Source: Deinandra increscens subsp. villosa (taxonomy: Eukaryota > Streptophyta > Magnoliopsida > Asterales > Asteraceae). From it: a stretch of 64,000 bases of DNA. Positions 12,825 through 24,800 of this stretch are shown here, in pieces. The translations under genes and the position numbers were made by a program. How positions within the stretch are numbered: the stretch's first letter is position 1; each line of letters opens with the position of its first letter. The notes beneath the pieces are model-generated. The model did no database searches. It had not been told where the DNA came from and saw nothing but the letters and a program-made list of their open reading frames with translations. The stretch lies in NCBI GenBank assembly GCA_039602395.1, contig JBCNJP010000019.1, forward strand, positions 1,880,265 through 1,944,264, written 5' to 3'.

Positions 12825-13385
12825 CCCCTCGTTTCTTATTAAAATCTATGCAAAAGGAGCAAAATTAAGGAAATTGACAAAAGTTTAAATTTAGCGGCCG
12901 TCTGTGTTTAAATTTCTCATTCATATTTAGGATCAGTTTTTATTTCATATGTTATTTTTTTCTCATAACGTTGTATGAGGTGAAAGAATAGTGTTACTGA
13001 AAACATCACGTCGTAGTATATGACCCTATTAGCGGTGTCCTTGTTCAGGGTTGTGGTATTAATCGGTGATGAAGACAAATGAGTAAAGGAGTTGTAGGTT
13101 GTTTAGTGATATGACATGGCGGGATAAGTTGGAACACCACCTCAACCTTTGATATCACCCACCACTTTTGATGATATGACATAACATGATAATCATGACG
13201 CATGATCTTAATTAGTGTTGAATCATGACTCGAATAAACAAAACATAAGCGCTAAAAGCTCATTTATTTTTTGTGTTGTTTGTTATATGGTGCTCAAAGT
13301 TATAAATTATTTTGGTTAGACCTTATGTGAGTACACTTATTTTTCAAAAAGAAAAACTAAAGGGTGCAACATATGCTTCACCTTT
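12825..13385. repeat. Old direct repeat, unit 2
   Basis: This is the diverged partner of 10440-10620 plus 11515-11950. The pair could be LTRs of a small degraded element or a simple tandem duplication later split by a MITE. No primer site or polypurine tract decides this. Confidence 0.6.
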
Positions 13386-13827
13386 ATTATGAAAATCATG
13401 GTCGGTCCTGAGAATTTAGGGCCCTTGTTCGAGCTAAAAAAAATGGGTCATATTCAAAAATAAAACTGCAAATACAAAAAGTTCTTAAATAAGGTAAAAA
13501 TTAAGTTATGATAATAAACATAAGAAGATTATAACTTTAAATTAACATTCTAAGTATTAACCAACAAATCGTGCATATCTGCTAGCATTTTTAATAACTA
13601 ATTGATTGATCAAATCTTCATAGTTCATATATTTTTTAATTATATTATATTTTTAGTTTAGGTTTTGAAATTTAAAAGTTTTATTTAAAAATAACTATGT
13701 TCATTTTATTTATTTTTTATTATACATTTTTTATTTATTTATTTTGGCTTTTTATTTGGTATCCTTTTCGTTTATTTCTTTTCACTGTTGCGTCGTTATT
13801 TCTTGTGATTCGGAGTTGGGGGTCTCT

Positions 13828-14852
13828 GTCACACCCCAACAGACGACGGAATGTGTCGGGGTGCGATGATTGTCAAAATGCACACAACACTAATTTTAAT
13901 GTTGTGGTATTCTTAATCAACCTATTTCATATAATTAAAATGATACAATATAATTAAGGTATAATACATCAATAATAACAAAATAACATCATTTAATTTA
14001 GTTCACACTAAGTCCACATGCATCCTAAGGGGCCATTAACAAGATCATCATCATCAAACGACATATCCTATAACATGTACAACATAAAAGTCAACTACGA
14101 ATAGTTGGTGAGTAAACATAGGTTTGGCATACTGGTATAGATTAAAACATGCGAATCACTGAGTTAAGTGCAATCAAGTACGATAAACCTGATATTAGAT
14201 AAAGCAAACAAGGGTGCATAGATCTATTATTGTAACCCCGACTTTTTACAGTTAATGCTACGCGAGTATGAGATCGAGATAGAACACAACATAGCATCAA
14301 ATCACACAAGTTCACATACAAGAGCACACATAACAACATAGAGTTTGCATGTAGTTTTTGAGTAATGAACAAAGATCATGGGTTTGATAATGGTACATGT
14401 TGCAACCCAAAACGTTAAAAGAAAATGGGCTATGAATACTCACATGATATTGAAGATATGAATGAAAAATGACACCACGACACGAGACGGTTAAACCCCG
14501 GAGATGACATTAACGACTAAATGAGATAGAGAAATAAATAATTAAATTCCATGACTTGAAATGACGTGACGGACATAATCGACTCGACGACTCGCTGGTG
14601 ATTTATTTAAGTGATGACGTACGTTAATAATTAATTTTATAAACCAATCCTAATACTAGAAAATGCAACGGTAAATAGTTGTTAATATAATTATTTATTT
14701 TCATGACGTCCTAAAACATATATTTTTCAAACAATACTTTAGAGCCCATTAATGATCATAATTATTTCATAAAATACCTAAACATATATGCACAACATAT
14801 ACTACACCGAGCATACATGATCATGCCACGAGGTTCATCATAATACACATTA

Positions 14853-14909
<57 letters not shown>

Positions 14910-15830
14910 TTATGATAAAATCATAACTTAACCATTTTGCATACAAGGTTTCAACAAGGATTATGGCTATATTTCATCAACATGACAACATCATCAAAAC
15001 TCAATTTCTATTAACTAAGCATGCTTGATTTACTTGGATCTATAACCTACCATAGTTAATCATCATCAAGCTACCATTTTTATGGTTTACATGCAAGTAT
15101 AAACATAAACTTATAAACCTTGTCTCATCAAACATCAACAAGCATGCAACTTTATGTAGTCTAACCCTAGATCTACCATCAAGTTAACTCCTTTATGAAG
15201 ATTCATGCATAAAAATATAACATTTAACAAGATTCAACAAGATCTAACTCTTGATCATATAAATGCTAAATTTCATCATAAAAATCATAACTTTGATCTA
15301 AATCACTAGATCTATCATATACAAGCATGTATGGCTTAGATCTATCCTAATTACAACATAAAAATCATATCTTGATCATGCATAATCAAATAATCAAGAA
15401 GGAGATTGCAAAGGATAGGGTTTAATACCGAAAGGGATGAAAACCAATGATGAACCAAGCTTAGATTTTCACAAATTAAGCTCCATAACATCAAGATTAA
15501 AGGACAAGAGGATGATCATAACGCCCCAAAGCAATGAATCCACTACGAGAGTCTTCAACATACATCATCACATCAAGCATCTTCAAAACCCAAGTGAACC
15601 ATTGACACCAAATGGCACAAGGATACACACCCCAGGAACACCTTGCATATCAACTTCCATCTGTGGCCGAACTTGGTTTTTTCCCCAATTTGTAAACAAT
15701 TTTTCTTTCCAGATAAGCCACCTTTAATTAGGCAAATACCCTAATATCAACTCAGAATGGAAGCCTAGGAGCATCACATGACCACATCTTTTGAGCACTT
15801 GTTGCACGTAAAACCTTCAACTGGATTTTG
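13828..15830. repeat. Long dispersed repeat starting TGTCACACCCCAAC, copy A
   Basis: It begins with TGTCACACCCCAAC followed by a short inverted partner (GTCGGGGTGCGA), a start I associate with abundant composite-family repeats. It continues about 2 kb as non-coding sequence. Homologous stretches start at 29855 (B) and 34379 (C). It may be a long LTR or its remnant, but I see no matching second LTR. Confidence 0.4.
14856..14905. repeat. (TA)n microsatellite, about 25 units
   Basis: A pure TA run of about 50 bases. The homologous place in copy C (about 35490-35510) has only a short broken TATATTTATA stretch, so the expansion is private to copy A. Confidence 0.9.
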
Positions 15831-16610
15831 TAATTTGAGGCAATAATCGAGAGACAACTCCCTTTTGTTTAGTAAAACTAAAAGTGCACCAAGAGACAGA
15901 ACAAAGGACAATTCCATAACGTCGCTGAAACCATCTAAGAACCTCCAAAAAAACTATGAAGAATGTACTGCTAAGTAATAGTAGTTTGCTTCCGGAGCGT
16001 TTCTTTTGAGAGTATATGTCCAGAGCACACCCCTCCCCAAGAATAAAACCACACACACACCCAACGAGGAAAAACATGAACAAGATACAATCAACCGCCA
16101 AGCACACTTTAATACATATTCAGACCCGTCACACAATATAAAATACCCCCATTCCACAACACACCAAACTCACACGACCCCCAATGACGGTTGATGTATA
16201 CACCGAAACACACGCACCCCAAAAGCTATTAACCTACAAAGACCCTCCACCCCATTAAAAATAGTGTTCCATCACTGGGACTAGAATACGTGTATCATAT
16301 TTTCCCCAAGCCCATCAAATAAACAACTCACACCAAGACAAACACAAGACCCACCTCCCGCCCAGGTACTATTTAGCCCCAGCAAGGACACGCACACCCA
16401 ACTCAAAGGACCATAACCCACCCCTAAAGTCCGATAGGACTCCATCCCCAGCCTCAAAGCAGTTTATAATGAAAATGGAAATGTAAAATCTGCTCCAATT
16501 TTTAATCCACAAATATGACAATACTTTGATCTCTCCTAGTATATGGCTTGCATCCACGACTTTGTTATTGAAAATCATTTGTTTCATTCCTTACAAATAC
16601 ATCACAATGT
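15830..16610 (-). mobile_element. LINE 3' end (C-terminal remnant plus 3' UTR), copy A
   Basis: On the minus strand near 16500-16590 the translation MIFNNKVVDASHILGEIK...LWIKN resembles the extreme C-terminus of plant L1-type LINE ORF2. The rest matches copy C (36400-36802), which continues beyond a gap into a zinc-finger/RT-associated segment of the same type. It is degraded and the 5' part is missing. The boundary at the 3' end is approximate. Confidence 0.55.
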
Positions 16611-16911
16611 TGTCAGAAAAATATCATATAACATGTTTTTGTGCCTCCTCGTAAACAACCATCCCTTAAAACCTCTATGAAACTTCAATAATAGTAATGG
16701 TGGTGGTTGTCGTCAGTGTTGCAAGCATCGGTAAATATTGTTTTTCTCGATGTGGGTGCACATGAGTTACAAAAGCTTTTAGTCATTAATTTTCATTTTT
16801 AATATTTTTGATAGATTTTAAAAAATGGGTTCTACTTAATTTCCATTTTTGTAATGCTCAAAAATATTTTCATGTCCTTCGGGTTTTTGCACAAATATAA
16901 ACCTCACCGTA
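16611..16911. other. Unassigned AT-rich stretch
   Basis: This lies between the LINE remnant and the LTR. I see no coding frame or repeat signature. Confidence 0.4.
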
Positions 16912-17265
16912 TGTAACATCCATGTTCTGAATCCTCGTGAAAGATCGATTCAAGAAAATAGTAGAAGAATAGACTAGATCTTTAAGAAAGATGAAGTCTT
17001 GAATGGAAATCGGCTACTATTGAAGCTTGATGAATCAGCTGATCGTAAACACTCTCAGTCAAGAAGAAATCGTAAATACTCAATATGAAAGCTTACCATT
17101 AACGAAAACTTGAGGTGGTATTTATACCACCTCATGTACAAACAAGGCCAATCATAAACTGAAATGAGCCCAATCATAAACATCTAAATGGCCCACATGG
17201 CCTATTAATTAAACTAATCTAAGCCCAATACTAATGTTCATGCCTTAAATAAATCTAGCCCAACA
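16912..17265 (-). mobile_element. 3' LTR of an LTR retrotransposon
   Basis: On the minus strand this reads TGTTGGGCTAG...GGATGTTACA, a TG...CA LTR of 354 bp. It is preceded by a polypurine tract at 17266-17277 (minus strand CCTAGGGGAAGAT). Its outer part resembles the LTRs at 30719 and 31737 (GAATC...AAGA.CGATTCAAGAA and the same polypurine junction), so they are one family. Confidence 0.75.
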
Positions 17266-17277
17266 ATCTTCCCCTAG
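17266..17277 (-). other. Polypurine tract next to 3' LTR
   Basis: The minus strand reads CCTAGGGGAAGAT immediately before the TGTTGGG LTR start. This is the expected plus-strand primer of a retrotransposon. The same junction recurs at 32154-32165. Confidence 0.75.
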
Positions 17278-17296
17278 GCATGAACCATTAGTCCAC

Positions 17297-19864
17297 TTAC
17301 GGTAGCAGCAGATCAAACCTGAATGTGCTTTGTACGTTGTTGGACCACCATCCGTTCTCTACGATCCGCTTTGCAGTTCCATCAAAGATACCAACCCTTA
17401 TAGCATTCTCCATGTCGTTTTCATCTCCAAGTATGGGTTGGGTGGCTAGGAGCTTGATGTCTCGCTCTCCAAATCTTAGCAAGTCCACTGGATCGTAAAA
17501 TCGGAATTGCCTCATCGGCTTGCAGAGCACCACCACTTCATGAGTTGTCGGATCGTAACACCAGCAATCAAAATTTCTGACCAGTGTGCCATCTTCGATC
17601 TCGTCCAACATGTTAATGACTCTTGTACGCTTAGTGGGTGGCCTCCTAGCTTCACCAATGGGCTGCCCTGTCACTGGGTCAGTCCCTGTCTCTATCCATC
17701 TGACCTCTTTCAACTCAAACTCTGCAAAGTTGTTTTCTTGATGGCTCAGCAGGTTGTTGCGGATAAGATTTCCTTCAGGTCCATTCCACCTGTTTATGAA
17801 GGGAGCTCTCAAAAGGCTTCTGATCTCAGGCTCAGTCCAGGAGTGGAATTGACCACGCGTTTGATAATACTCCACAGGACTGTAGCCGTCACGGATCACG
17901 GCAAAGAGTTTCTTCTCGTTGTCATAATGCCAACACAAGATGGTCTCACGACTCCCACGTTTGTCAATTGAGCTCTCACCCACATCAATGGTGTATTGAG
18001 TGGGGGCTGGTCCCTGGAAGAACTCCCTGAACCAGTTTTCGTGGCATCTTGGTGCCTTGGAGATGATTCTGCCACTGCGGGCGTAATCAGACATATCAAT
18101 GTTCTCATCTCCTTCATCTGTCTCCATAACATCTGCAGCCTGCAGCCCCTGTGACGAACCTTGACCTGGGGCACCTGAGGAGTTGGACCCCACAACATCC
18201 TTCAATTCATCGAACTTCTTCCTCAGGTCCACCAGCATGTTGTACAGATATTTCATTCGGTCTTTGTCTGCCACCTCCTTCTCTCTCATATACTTGTTTT
18301 CTGCTTGAAGAGCCTTGATCTCATTCTCTCTAATTCTGTTTTGAGAGATCAGGAAATTGATCTGAGGATCAGCACTTATCCTCATATTTATTGGAAGCTC
18401 CGCTGCTTGAAATGGCCTGAAGCTAGGAGCAGCTGTAGGCTGAGTTATTACAGGTGCAGCGCTCACTTTCACTGGGCTTGGAACAGCGAATGTGTGATCA
18501 ACCTCTATGAATTGACTTTCTTCCCGAACTAGGCTATGTTCGGTTAGAAGTGATGAATCAGTCTGAGCAGGAGCAGGTTGATCTTGAACAGTTTCAGCAG
18601 CTGTTTCTTCTTGAGTACTGGGACCCTCAGAACTGGGCCCAGCTGGATGTACTAACAAAATGCTTGAGCTGGTCTTTGATAGCTTGAATCTGATGCTTCT
18701 TGGATCTGACCTCTTTCTAGGTGAAGGTTCACGTGCTGGAATTGGTTCTACAAGAACATCTTCAGCATCCAGATTCAGCTCAGGAGGGGTTGTATCACTG
18801 CCTGACGATCCGATCATGTCATCCCTTGACCTTTTAAGGTTAAGGGGCCCCAGATTCCCATAGATATCATCATCAGTAATCTCCTGGCCAGCGAGAATAT
18901 CATCCATTACATTCTCTTCATCGGAGGGTATGATTGCATCTTCTTCTTGTACATTAACAGCCGGAGTTGCTGTTAAGTCTTGGTCTTCTGCAACGGATGC
19001 ATTAACATTTGGCACTGCAGCTTCTGGTTCAGAATCATCCATCACTTGTTCCCTTGCAACCTCTGGGAACGCACCCCTCTTAGACCACTCCAGTCTACCT
19101 TGAAAATTTTTCTTACCTGGTCTATCCTGGGTTTGCAGGCCAAATACCCCAATATCCATCACCTTCACATCTAGCTTCTCAATCCTCTCCTCAATCATCG
19201 GGTATTTCTCCATGACCACCATTTGCACAAACCTTGGTGTCATGAGAAACTGCTCACGTGCACTTAAGTCAGCATTGCCTATCCAATCCAGCAACATCAT
19301 TCTTGAGAAGTTGAAATTCCAGTCAAGTGCCAATGCGACAAATGCAGTCCCGTGGATCTTGTTAAGCTGATCGAAGCTCGTTCTCTTGCCCAGAAAGGAT
19401 TTCTGCATAAAGTGGGCAAGGCATCTCCAGTAATGCGGCAGTTGCTTCTTGTAGATAGGCGGGAATTTGCCTTCATATCCCATGGATTGGGCTCCTGCCA
19501 GAACAGCCTCTTTCGGGTAATCAACCGGATCGGTAGCACGATCGTTGATAATAAGCCCTTTTCGAATGTCTTCCTCCAGTATAACAATCTGCCGATTCTG
19601 AATGGTGGCTGTAATTCTTGTCTTGTCAGCACTAGCCCGAGCAGTACCCCAGAACTCTCTGACCAGCTGCTCGTCTATCAGAACACTCGTCCTCAGGGCA
19701 TGATTGATCTTGCAAACGTTCATCCCTGCCACCAGAGAATAGAATAGGTCCATGTGATGCTCTGGCGAATCTTCTAAATAGGCTGGAATGCAATGATCGT
19801 GATCAAATTTTATAGCCTCATCTATAACATTGCCTGCCATCTGAGACAAACAAGACATATGCAT
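17297..19864 (-). CDS. Extra ORF of an LTR retrotransposon, 855 residues
   Basis: This is a single uninterrupted frame ending 31 bases from the polypurine tract and 3' LTR, thus in the slot downstream of pol. The N-terminal half has segments (NHALRTSVLIDEQLVREFW, RITATIQNRQIVILEEDIRKG, NFNFSRMMLLDWIG, PRFVQMVV) that resemble the conserved domain of the extra ORF found in SIRE-like Copia elements of composite plants, often mislabelled synaptobrevin/longin-like. A coiled coil lies near residues 506-558, preceded by an acidic, Ser/Pro-rich linker. No reverse transcriptase, integrase, protease or membrane segment is in it. The start may be the Met at residue 9: the DNA before it (TTTGTCTCAG|ATG) looks like a splice acceptor. 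Function is unknown. Confidence 0.7.
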   Translation of the reverse strand: MHMSCLSQMAGNVIDEAIKFDHDHCIPAYLEDSPEHHMDLFYSLVAGMNVCKINHALRTSVLIDEQLVREFWGTARASADKTRITATIQNRQIVILEEDIRKGLIINDRATDPVDYPKEAVLAGAQSMGYEGKFPPIYKKQLPHYWRCLAHFMQKSFLGKRTSFDQLNKIHGTAFVALALDWNFNFSRMMLLDWIGNADLSAREQFLMTPRFVQMVVMEKYPMIEERIEKLDVKVMDIGVFGLQTQDRPGKKNFQGRLEWSKRGAFPEVAREQVMDDSEPEAAVPNVNASVAEDQDLTATPAVNVQEEDAIIPSDEENVMDDILAGQEITDDDIYGNLGPLNLKRSRDDMIGSSGSDTTPPELNLDAEDVLVEPIPAREPSPRKRSDPRSIRFKLSKTSSSILLVHPAGPSSEGPSTQEETAAETVQDQPAPAQTDSSLLTEHSLVREESQFIEVDHTFAVPSPVKVSAAPVITQPTAAPSFRPFQAAELPINMRISADPQINFLISQNRIRENEIKALQAENKYMREKEVADKDRMKYLYNMLVDLRKKFDELKDVVGSNSSGAPGQGSSQGLQAADVMETDEGDENIDMSDYARSGRIISKAPRCHENWFREFFQGPAPTQYTIDVGESSIDKRGSRETILCWHYDNEKKLFAVIRDGYSPVEYYQTRGQFHSWTEPEIRSLLRAPFINRWNGPEGNLIRNNLLSHQENNFAEFELKEVRWIETGTDPVTGQPIGEARRPPTKRTRVINMLDEIEDGTLVRNFDCWCYDPTTHEVVVLCKPMRQFRFYDPVDLLRFGERDIKLLATQPILGDENDMENAIRVGIFDGTAKRIVENGWWSNNVQSTFRFDLLLP

Positions 19865-19971
19865 CAGCTTTGATCATTAACGAGCAATTATGATTATTAA
19901 CCCTTAACGTTGTTCAATTGAAGATAAAATTTTACTTTAGAAAGACACACAATTTCAATTAGAACTTTTAG
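19865..19971. other. Upstream retrotransposon sequence, cut by the gap
   Basis: AT-rich non-coding sequence leads into the gap. The pol region of this element would lie beyond it but is not seen. Confidence 0.4.
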
Positions 19972-20471
19972 NNNNNNNNNNNNNNNNNNNNNNNNNNNNN
20001 NNNNNNNNNNNNNNNNNNNNNNNNNNNNNNNNNNNNNNNNNNNNNNNNNNNNNNNNNNNNNNNNNNNNNNNNNNNNNNNNNNNNNNNNNNNNNNNNNNNN
20101 NNNNNNNNNNNNNNNNNNNNNNNNNNNNNNNNNNNNNNNNNNNNNNNNNNNNNNNNNNNNNNNNNNNNNNNNNNNNNNNNNNNNNNNNNNNNNNNNNNNN
20201 NNNNNNNNNNNNNNNNNNNNNNNNNNNNNNNNNNNNNNNNNNNNNNNNNNNNNNNNNNNNNNNNNNNNNNNNNNNNNNNNNNNNNNNNNNNNNNNNNNNN
20301 NNNNNNNNNNNNNNNNNNNNNNNNNNNNNNNNNNNNNNNNNNNNNNNNNNNNNNNNNNNNNNNNNNNNNNNNNNNNNNNNNNNNNNNNNNNNNNNNNNNN
20401 NNNNNNNNNNNNNNNNNNNNNNNNNNNNNNNNNNNNNNNNNNNNNNNNNNNNNNNNNNNNNNNNNNNNNNN
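19972..20471. other. Assembly gap 1, exactly 500 N
   Basis: A run of 500 N, the same length as the other two gaps, so a placeholder of unknown true size. It separates a minus-strand retrotransposon from copy B of the duplication. Confidence 0.97.
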
Positions 20472-21637
20472 ACCGATCCAATACTGGGAAAATTCATCTT
20501 TGATAGGATGAAAAAGGTTCATATTCTCTATCTCTAGATTTTAATAGGAAGAAGTATTGGCCCCGAGGCCCTCACTATATCACACACTTTGTTAGAACCT
20601 AGAAGCGTATATGATATTATTTTTTGTTTGCACAACCATCTAGTCAAACTATAAATCATATGCAAACTCCAATAGTCCAACGGGAGGGAAGCACTTTGAT
20701 GTTTTTATTAGTGTTTCCCTAATTTAGAATTTTATTCTTTTCCCATTGGCCTAAGATTGTGTTTATGATGTAAGGCATGGATTGTATTTAAAACTGGAGA
20801 GTAAACAGATTTGTTACATTGATTCAACATTGTATTCAGTTAGCATTCCACATATGTGACACGTTTCAGGAGGATGTTCAAAATGTAAACAGAATCACAT
20901 TTATGTGTATATGCATATTGGTTTTTAAAATTGGTGTTTCGTAATGTATGAGACTTGCTATTTCATCCCAATGTCCCATATTTGTTGATCCAAGAAAAAA
21001 CACAACTAGAAATTTATGATATATTTTTTTATTTGGAAACAGAATCACATAGAAATGAAAATGTAAGAAGTGCCCTCATCTCACCCTCTCTGGACCCTAC
21101 TATTGAGTGGGATTTGGTGGGTATGTTTATTTGTTTTGGGCTTTTACTCGGTATGTTTGTCTGTTTTTATGCAACGAAAATGCAAGGAGATATTTTGGGG
21201 TATAATGTATCCTAAGCAAATATGAGTACATAACTGGTCGTATCATTGATAATGGGATAATTTTCAATTTAGGATTCTTTACAAGGTACCCTAAACTCTA
21301 AGAAGTTATATAAATGTCCCACAACCTTTTAATATACATTCCAAAAGAACCATGATTAGACCAAATGTGATTAATCATCCATAAAAAAGAAGCTTATTTA
21401 CTTTTTATAAATCAATTTTAACACGAGATGATAGTATGATACTTTTGATGCCCCACTTCTCGATTGCATGTTCCATTGTATATAAGAAGACAGTTTTCAA
21501 CTGGTATTTCATAAACAACGATCCTAATCAATTTATCTAAGTCAAGTAAAAGTCCTGATTTTAAGAGATCTTTTAAAACAAGAAATCACAGTAATAGCTT
21601 ATGAGCTGAAACGACTACTGGATGCTGAAAGCCATAC

Positions 21638-21827
21638 CAGTCATAACATATTCAGGAGCAGCATAGCCATAGGTACCCATAACCCTAGTTGATACATGCG
21701 TCTCGTCCCCTTGTGGGCCAGCTTTTGCAAGACCAAAATCAGATAACTTGGCTGTATAATCCTGAACATACACAGTACTTATTAGCCATCAAGCAACTAT
21801 TCCAAACATTTAAACACAAATAATAAT

Positions 21828-21899
<72 letters not shown>

Positions 21900-24800
21900 T
21901 CTCAAAGCCACTTACTGAGTCCAACAAAATGTTAGAAGTCTTGAAGTCCCTATATATTACAGGTCTTTCAGCATTGTGAAGAAAGGCAAGGCCTTTGGCT
22001 GCCCCAAGAGCGATCATCATTCTTGTTGACCACGATAATGGTACACTTGTTTCTGAATACCTCAAAAAATCACTCCAATTAAGTTAAGGAAACAAAAACA
22101 AAAACAAAATCTAGGAAAGAAGAAGGCAGAGGTAACTATGGCTTTAGCATATTTGACACACTTTTAACCATTTACAGTGTCAAGAACAATTGAAGCATTT
22201 ACATATAACTGATTCATCTGTAGTAGACAACATAGAAGATAGATACGTCATAATAATATAGTATCATCTTCAACTGCTTACTCTAAAACCTACTGCAACT
22301 ACATACACAAAAAGAACACGTGTACAAGAAAGAGCATATAAACAGGTGCAGCATATTTTATTTTTTTAGAGAGTTTCAATACGTAGGCAATAGTAATAAT
22401 GGTAATAGTAACAACCATACAAATAATACTCCCTCCATCCCAAAGTTGCCAAAACTTTTCATTCTAGGATCCAACTTAATTCAACTTTGCTTTTTGATAA
22501 GATTCCTATCCATATCCACCTTTTTTGACAATTAGCAACCATTACAAGATATAGGTGACAACGACTTTGGTCCATGATTCTTTTTAATTGCTAGGCCCTT
22601 TTAGGCATTTCATTATTAGTCAAAGACTCTGCCTTAAAGTATGTGATCAAACCCTTACTTTTAATGCAACTTAGTCATAATAAAGAAACCAGAGAGTGAC
22701 ACAACATGGAAGGGCTAGATGACCAGCAAAGGGTTGAATAACCAATGGTAGTGCAAAAACAAAAAGGGTGTTAGATAACAAGCATAGAGCAAGAAGTAGG
22801 GGTTGTAAACGAACCAAATGTGTGAATCGTTCGACAGGAAATTCGTTTACATTCGTTCGTTTAATAAATCAGCGAACCCGCCAGGAAACTCCGTTCGGTT
22901 AATTAAATGAACGAACACGAACATAGGTCATGTTCGTTCAATTAAATAGAAATCGTAGTTATATGATTCTTGTATCTTGTCAAAACGTAGTTATTTGAAA
23001 CTTAGATTTTTGAGGAGTTATTTTGGTTTAATTAGGTTTATGATTATTATTTCTAACTTGGGCATTGTATGGGGATAATTATGTTTATAATTATTATGTC
23101 GAGTGCTTAACTTTATATTTATTGAAGGTGTTTATGTCTAATGTTTGGTTTTATAAATGTTAATTATTAAAAAATATCATATATTTGTTTGCGTGCGGGA
23201 AATGTTCATGAACGTGTTCAAATCCTTAATGAACGGACATGAAAAATTGCTTTCGTGAAACGTTTGTGGACATTATAAAGTATGTCTCCAATTGATTGAC
23301 ATAAAAATTGGTTACCCGGTGTATTGCGGCTTTCATATATTGAGGAGCAATTCTACCATCAATTGTAATTTGTAACATGAAGTTCTTCTATTTGTAGACA
23401 AAAACATTAGTCCAAATCTCCACATTAATTATAATTTAAAAAAATGACAAAATTTGAGAGGTCAACGGTAGATCTCAAATGTATCCAAACAAGAGTAGTG
23501 AAATCAAAATGGAAACCAGCAATCAAGAGACAAGTTTGAAATGGAAACACTATCCAGATATGTAGTTCTTCAATGTTGTCTTTATTATTCTTTGTTTATC
23601 TTAAATTCTTAACACAAAAAAGTAATCACTAACCCACTCGCTAAGCCATCAAGAACCCTATTTCCACAAAAGAGAAGTTATTCAGCTAAGCTAAACTGTG
23701 TAGAGGAATGATAAAATCATACCCACATTCAAAATCATATTTTTTAAGTTATTTATTAAAACTTGATGTACCATTAAGAAGTGACTTGTAATTATAATTT
23801 AAAAAAATGACAAAATTTGAGAGGTCAACGGTAGATCTCAAATGTATCCAAACAAGAGTAGTGAAATCAAAATGGAAAACCAGCAATCAAGAGACAAGTT
23901 TGAAATGGAAACACTATCCAGATATGTAGTTCTTCAATGTTATCTTTATTATTCTTTGTTTATCTTAAATTCTTAACACAAAAAAGTAATCACTAACCCA
24001 CTCGCTAAGCCATCAAGAACCCTATTTCCACAAAAGAGAAGTTATTCAGCTAAGCTAAACTGTGTAGAGGAATGATAAAATCATACCCACATTCAAAATC
24101 ATATTTTTTAAGTTATTTATTAAAACTTGATGTACCATTAAGAAGTGACTTGTAATACAACAAAAATATTAGTAGTAGTGAAGCACAAATAGACTGTTAG
24201 AAATGAAAGAAAGACCTGATAGGTCGAATATAATTGAAGATTTTGACTCTTGCACAAAGCTATGTAAAGTCCGTTTGAGGTGTGCATAAGGGATAGAGGG
24301 CAACGTATTGGGATATTTTATAGCAAATCTAGGCACATTCCTTATGTGACAAGACTCTGCGCCTGGACTGTCAGTCGCTTATGGGCTTAGGTGTGCCTGG
24401 TACATACCTGGGCTTTTGACTGTTCTTTTCTGTTGACCAAGTATGGACCCATGTGTATTATTAATGGAGTTCAATCGTTCCTTCTTCAGCAAGAGTTCAA
24501 GACATGTTATGAACTTGCGATCGTGTTAAATGTTGGTTGGAGATTGAGTGGTTCGAGCTACTACCCTATAAGTTTGTTTCAAGAGATTGAAGAATGAAGA
24601 GACTCATCTATCCAGGAACAAAAAAGACATCATTCACACAGTCTTCTTTTCCACATGGTGGTTGATTTGGAATATCAGGAATGAACACGTTTTTAAAGGC
24701 CAAATCAGTCGGAACGGTAGCATATTTGATTCTATTGTCTTTCATTCGTTTATTTGGTATACTTCTAGAAAGAATAAAAATGTAATCAGGTGGACGGACA

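Larger units (their letters stand above)
3624..16218. repeat. Segmental duplication, copy A
   Basis: This stretch aligns collinearly to 20479-30718 (copy B) and then 33787-36802 (copy C). It includes PBL8 introns and exons 1-5, the upstream region and a long dispersed repeat. Copy A alone carries the two Helitrons. It also lacks about 83 bp present in B and C (near 14219), a deletion bounded by ATAG microhomology. Confidence 0.9.

Noticed and set aside
16006..16194. Open frames on both strands in 15437-16194 (and the same in 36020-36673)
   Set aside because: They lie in the dispersed repeat and LINE 3' region, recur with indels in copy C, and have no domain-like content.
19897..20522. Open frames across gaps 1, 2 and 3
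   Set aside because: They are open only because N positions cannot give stop codons.
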